From NCBI GenBank assembly GCA_948567375.1, contig OX419755.1, forward strand, positions 61,887,945-61,951,944: a stretch of 64,000 bases of DNA, read 5' to 3'. The notes below the pieces were generated by a model. The model did no database searches, was not told the origin of the DNA, and saw only the letters and a list, made by a program, of their open reading frames with translations. Source of the DNA: Lunularia cruciata. Taxonomy: Eukaryota > Streptophyta > Marchantiopsida > Lunulariales > Lunulariaceae. This document shows positions 58,707-64,000 of this stretch, piece after piece. A program made the translations under genes and the position numbers. Every line of letters starts with the position of its first letter. The first letter of the stretch is position 1.

Positions 58707-60444
58707 GTACTACAAGGCTAACTCCTCTAGAATCTCCAAAGAACTCCGTCGTGACAAAGTAACCACAACAGCAAATCCAAACCACCAACTGCAAGTGCAA
58801 GTCGCAACCGCAAGTACCCCACCAAGTGCCAACACCACCAAGTGCCAATACCAACTAAGAACCACCCACTAATGTGACTCTAACCGAGATAACTACACTA
58901 GGGGAAAGGGCAACCTGTAACCTACCATCATAACACGCACTCTCACGGTCTCCAAGTCATCACTTCCTGCCTCACCGGAGAGAAACAAAGGTAGTCTGAC
59001 TGGTCATCACTCCAGCCTCACCACTGAGAGTACACCAGAGTACCAACGCTCGAAAGTCAAGGCACCTCACACAAACGTGGTGCACAAATAAGAAGCATAG
59101 AATAGAGGGGATCCAATCACAAGAAATCTAAACAAAAACGTTCCATCTCACAACACAACATGGGATTGACTCTACCACCATTTGGCATTGACATAAGAGA
59201 AGTTCATATTTAAGTCCTAAGCTACCAGGATCACCAAGAATGGGATCAAATTGCCTCTCCTAGCCAAAGCTACATGTGTATAGATAATAGTGGCACAGTC
59301 ACTAGGACAACAAGTGAGGGTGGACCAGTTGGCTAGGGCACCAGTCTAGGAACAAGAGATCTAGGGGTGAAACCCTGTTGTGCACAATCTAGTAGGAAAG
59401 GCAGATTTTGCCAACCAATGACCAAGATCTACTCTAAACTAGCTAGCCTCACGCCAGCAAGCTGGCTTGCTGGCCCTTCTGGCCCTTCTAGGCCTTCGTA
59501 GCCTCTCATACCCTACAGCCCTATGCCTTGAAGCCTCAAAACTCCTCCAAATCTGGCCAAAATCTGACGTAAATCCCAACCAAAATCTGACGTAAACCCT
59601 AAAGTTGGCTATCCGCCAAATCCCCCGCTAACTTTCCACTCGAGCCAAATTGACAACACGAGTTTCTCCAAATCACAAATTCATGAGAATAGCTTCACAA
59701 CTCCACCTTCAATTTGAATTTTTGAGCCCAACTCATAGCAAATTGGTCTTGCCTTCACCTCCTGTGCTCAAAATCACAACCATTGGTCAAAATTTGCTCT
59801 TTCTTTGCTCAAAATTTGGCCAACGCTTCCGCATACTGTCTGCCTTATTGCCAAATCTACATCAATTGAATGAGCTTTTGCACACTAGGGAAACACTGAA
59901 CTTGGATTGAGCTACCAACGATCCACCGAGCTTGGAGATACCACCAACACTCAAAATTCCTGCATCTGATTTCCCCTGAGTTCACTTCTTTGATGTAATC
60001 AGATTGCTTACCACTCTCAACTCAACTCAACTCAGATCAGTACTTGATTTGTCACTCTATAAATTGCTAACAACTGGGCACTAATTATAGTCAAGCCACA
60101 CCCACTCAAGCATAGAGAATCCAAGTGACGCTTGCTTGCCTTAATCCACCATAGCCAGGAACTCGAAGGCTCAACATCAGAGAAGTGAGCTCTTTGGAGC
60201 TCACTTTGAAACTATACTCCCTGGACTCGAGCTAGCTCTGAAACCCTAACAGTCCCGCTGACGGCACACTTGATAGTGCAAATGGTGCAAAGTGACGGTG
60301 GGCCCCATCGTGAAGTCAGTACCCCGAACACAAAATCTGACTGTCGGAAAGTAGTCTTTGAGAAACTACTGAAATAACTCTAACTACTATCACTGGAACT
60401 TCAATGTCCGAGCATCTAGATGTGGCACTACAAATGGGGTGACA
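58707..60444 (-). mobile_element. D8: family-D LTR/leader with start of gag, minus orientation
   Basis: Reverse complement of 2096 to about 3910 of element B: the tip TGTCACCCCATTTGTAG is at 60444 and the gag ATG context is near 58750. It includes both conserved dyads (60183-60206 and 59453-59474). The outer flank AATCA (60445-60449) fits an insertion into C8. None of the methyltransferase or polymerase parts are present. Confidence 0.85.
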
Positions 60445-62477
60445 AATCAGCAATGTGTTCATATCCACATCTTTGGCTTTTCTCTTTTGAGTTTCTTGCA
60501 CAACCAACTTCAACTTGTGTAGGCAGGCTTCTTCCAATCTCCCTTCAGCCTCCGTGCTTAAGATTGCTCTCAACTTCCCTGCAACTTCTCCTACTGATTC
60601 CGACTCATATCCTCGAGAGCGCTCTACCTTCAGTTCTTCACGATACATCTTCAACTCGTCTTTGTACTCCGCAGCAAGCATCTTCTTCTCCTCCGCATAT
60701 TGTGTACTCTGTAACTCAGCACTTCTGACTAGCTCTTGTAATTGTTCTTCTTCTTTCTGCCTGGCTGCTAACTCCCTCTGCCATGCTTGATCCTTCCCCG
60801 TTGCACTCTTCTTCAAACTGTCCAACTCTTGCTCCATTACGATTGTCATCACCTTCAAATGAACATTCTTGATGCACACATCACTCACTTCCTCCTTCAT
60901 TTTGCTCAGCCACATCGCCAGCTCCTTCAATTCTCCGGCTTGCCTTTGCAGTTCTTTCTCTTTTACCTCGCAGCTCTCTTGTAACATCTTAAAAGTCTTC
61001 TTCTTCAAGACTTCCTCCTTTCAATGTTCTTCAATTTCTTCATTTCTTCAAACTTGTTGCTCTTGCACCCCTTCACTTCACTCAACAGATGCTTCACTAC
61101 CTGCAACTCATTCATCCCCTTCCTACGATCTTGGGGAATTACCCTCTGATGCTCTTTTAATAGCTCCAGCAATGGGGTGACCACTTTTGTCAGATATGAT
61201 ATCCCACCAAAGCTATCTTCATCTTAGTCTCCGTCTTTGTCTTCAGTCTTCACCTCCTTCATTGGCTCCTTCATTGGCTCCTTCATCCAAAGTTGCAATC
61301 TTTGTATCTTCAAAGACACCATATCTGCACTTTCTTCTTCTTTACCTATTGAACTCGGCTCCGCTGGATACTCCTCCTTCTCCTCTGGTCTCTACTTAGT
61401 CACCACCATGGCTACGCAATGACTTGTTGTTCCAGGTTCTTTGTCAACCATTGCTTGACAAGCTTCACTGACCGCCACCGATTGCTAAACCTTAGGTTCC
61501 CCCTCGCTGTCACTTCAAGACTCCTCACTTTTTAAGGTGAGCTCCTCTTCTTTGGATTCCTCCTCTTGCAACTTAGTTTCTTCTTCAAACTCTGATTTTG
61601 ATGATGCTTCTCTCACCATCTTCGTATTTTGCATAACCAGTCTTTAAGTCTTCTTTTGAGCGGGAGGTGACTTTGCTTCTTTGGGTTTACTGTGCTTCTT
61701 CATCTTTGGACTTGTGACTTCTTCTATCTTCCACTGTCCGGTCTTCAAGAAATGATCATCGTTGGCTCGCAGGTGTATCATATACTATTGCTCTTCTTTG
61801 TCCACTTCCCGTCTTAAGTCAGGATGGAAATGGGACACCATGCAATGCCACTCCTCTACTGTAAGCAGGTTCAACCCGAAGTAGAAGTGCACTGCAAACG
61901 GTGCAAAATAATGAGGCGGAGAACTTATTTGCCAATTGATCACCATCTGCCTTGTTCGGTGGTGAAAACACTTCGCCCAATTCACCGGAGCCCCTACAAA
62001 CATCTAGTGGAAGAAGACCGCTTGTTGCATGATCACATACGTTATTCATTCTGGCTTTGAACATGGCCATCATCGCCCCCACGATACTTCTCCTAATCGG
62101 ATCTTGGTAGGACTCTACCTTGTAGCCATTTGTAGTTCTCGGAGCAAAGAACGAGTTGCAAATTTCCGCTGTTTCTTTTACAACATCACACTTCCGATAG
62201 AAGGTGATCCTCATCAGCTCTCCTGCTTCTTCCCCAATACTAACCTCCAATCTGACTCAGTCCATCAAGCCGGATTTCCTCTCTTCCCTTCAACTTCGAG
62301 ACCCTCCTCACAATTACTGGCAACTATCTCTGCCATCACTCTCGGGAAACTGAAATTGTAGTTCCATGCTAAAAATGTAATGCAAAGTCTAGTCAAGACT
62401 TCAATTCTGGCTACTACATCTAACCTACAAATTGCAAAACCTCACACTGCCAGCGCATTTGCGACCTTCTTTGCCAT
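60445..62477 (-). pseudogene. Family-C coiled-coil protein, C8 copy
   Basis: Start MAKKVANALAV at 62477 on the minus strand. The conserved region includes NGYKVESYQDPIRRSIVGAM (about 62135-62075) and SPPHYFAPFAVHFYFGLNLL (about 61930-61870). An acidic Ser/Glu-rich middle follows, then a coiled coil (61008-60560) with KELAMWLSKMKEEVSD and heptad-like leucines, and the C-terminal block CLHKLKLVVQETQKRKAKD (about 60530-60475). It helps confirm the shared start used for the other copies. Function unknown. Confidence 0.72.
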
Positions 62478-63044
62478 AATCTGCTCTTGCATTCTATGAC
62501 ACTGAAAGATAATTCTCTCTCCTGGACGAGACTCTCTAACCCCTTCGGGATTTTGGAAAATTTCACTCTCAATTGGCTTTTGGACACGCATTACTGTAGG
62601 ATGACTACTCAAAGGAATTAGGAATTTACTTGGCATATTCAACTTGTCCCTAAGCAATCGCAATCTTATATTACCCCAAATTGCAATCATTCTTTAGTAG
62701 ATTTCAAATTTGACCTCCTCTCTTCTGCATGTTGATGTCCGGTCATTGTCAAGAGATGCTTCTTCTGCCTCTGCCATTTCTTGAAGTGTACTTTCTTGCC
62801 ATGTACCAAGGTTTTTAGACGGTCTTCATATCACCTGCACCTTCCGACCCAAAGACGGTGCTGTTTGGACTTTTTCCATCATACCCTTCTTCTGAGTACC
62901 TCCATCATCGGATCCAATGTTGCCTTCTTTGGATGTCCTCCGAAGTCACTTCCGTCCATTCTTCTTCCGCAATTTGGCTTCCAGTGCTTACTTCTTCCCT
63001 TAAACACAAATAAACAGAGAAAAACAAAAAATGTGGGCACCACA
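60445..63044 (-). mobile_element. C8: family-C unit, minus orientation
   Basis: On the minus strand it starts TGTGGTGCCCACATTTTTTG (63044), inside family-D sequence (D9), and runs through leader and coding region to 60445, where D8 begins. The terminal block is not seen. Together with D8 and D9 it shows C in D and D in C. It has few breaks for its family. Confidence 0.85.
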
Positions 63045-64000
63045 AAATCGGGTGTAGGAACTTTGAGTGTTGATGGCATCTCCAAGCTGGGTGGATTGTT
63101 GGTAGCTTGATTCAAGTTCAGTTTTTCCCTAGTGTGTAGAAGCTCATTCAATTGATGTAGATTTGGCATTAAGGCAGACAATGTGCGGAAGTGCTGGCCA
63201 ATTTTTGAGCACAAAAGGAGCAAATTTTGAGCAGTGGTTGTGATTTTGAGCTCAAGAGGTAAGGCATGACCAATTTGTTGTGAGTTGGGCTCAGAAAGTA
63301 AAATTGAAGGTGGAGTTGGGAAGCTATTATTGTGAATTTGTGATTTGGAGAAACCTATATTTTCAATTTGGCTCGAGTGAAGAGTTAGCAAGGGATTTAA
63401 AGGTCAGCCAACTTTAGGGTTTACATCAGATTTTGGCCAGATTTGGAGGAGTTTTGCTGTTGGCCAGATTTGGAGAAGTTTTGCTAGTTTGGAGGACCTT
63501 CACAAGTTTGGAGGAGTTTTGCCCAATTTTGGAGGAGGTTTGAAGTGGCAAGAAGAAAGGTCTCATTTGGCATTTTGAGGCTTCAAGGCTTTAAGGCATA
63601 GGGCTGTGGGCTATGAAGGCCTAAAAGGGCCAGCAAGGCAGCTTGTTGGTGTGAGGCTAGCTAGTTTAGAGTAGATCTTGGTAATTGGTTGGCAAAATCT
63701 GCCTTTCCTATTAGATTGTGCGCAACAAGGTTTGATCCCTAGATCTATTGTTCCTAGACTGGTGCTCTAGCCAACTGGTCCATCCTCACTTGTTGTCCAA
63801 GTGATTGTGCCATTGTTATCTATATACTTGTAGCTTTGGCTAGGAGAGACAGTTTGATCCCATTCTTGGTGATCTTGGTAGCTTAGGACTTAAATATGAA
63901 CTTCTCTTATGTCAAATGCCAAATGGTGGTAGAATTAGTCCCGTGTTGTTTTATGAGATGGAGGGTTTTTGTTTAGATTTCTTGAGATTGGACCCCTTCC
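63045..64000 (+). mobile_element. D9: family-D repeat running off the window
   Basis: Matches element B from about 2569 to 3535 (AAATYGGGTGTAGGAAC onward), including the changed version of the second dyad near 63628. C8 is inserted at its left. The remaining part, possibly with gag and the methyltransferase, would be beyond 64000. Confidence 0.82.

Noticed and set aside
1-64000. CRISPR arrays, tRNA, rRNA or bacterial operon features
   Set aside because: No regularly spaced repeats, cloverleaf-like sequences or rRNA segments were seen, and the content is plant retroelement throughout.

Overview
This window looks like repeat-filled nuclear DNA of a land plant with a large genome, most likely a gymnosperm or another non-flowering vascular plant. 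This is inferred from old, deeply nested Ty3/gypsy elements, slow-looking decay, and the lack of any convincing host gene, tRNA or rRNA over 64 kb. I cannot name the species. Essentially every recognisable protein trace belongs to a retroelement fossil.

Three families dominate (letters are mine). Family A is an ordinary Ty3/gypsy element (gag-protease-RT-RNase H-integrase) whose halves lie at 868-2095 and 15827-19188. Family B/D is a second Ty3/gypsy lineage. Its main copy, B (2096-15719), sits inside A. It carries two extra chromatin-type domains: a C5-cytosine DNA methyltransferase between protease and RT (about 6820-7770), and a PHD finger after the integrase (about 14840-14989). B is the most interesting object here. 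Family C consists of 1.5-3.8 kb units with TG...CA ends and 5-bp target duplications. They have no internal long terminal repeats, and each encodes one long coiled-coil protein of unknown function upstream of a TATA-like box. At least nine C copies or pieces are present.

Layout: 1-867 C1 fragment; 868-21100 A, containing B, which contains C2 (9856-13629), with C3 (19189-21070) in A's 3' end; 21076-22105 unassigned; C4 22111-25661; 25662-34174 gag fossil, a diverged C relative, C9 and AT-rich DNA; C5 34175-40129 split by element E (34446-36668); 40130-43000 LINE reverse-transcriptase fossil; 43000-49540 mostly unassigned, with one CpG-retaining segment near 45.1-45.9 kb; G LTR 49541-50219; gag scraps; C6 51852-55633; gag scraps 56.0-57.1 kb; then a tangle of C7, G, D8, C8 and D9 to the end.

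Nesting gives relative ages. B is younger than A, and C2 is younger than B. C has inserted into D/B (C2, C8), and D relatives have inserted into C (E, D8), so both families were active in overlapping periods. All of these elements are broken fossils. Boundaries backed by target duplications (C2, C3, C4, C5) are firm; others are approximate hand readings.
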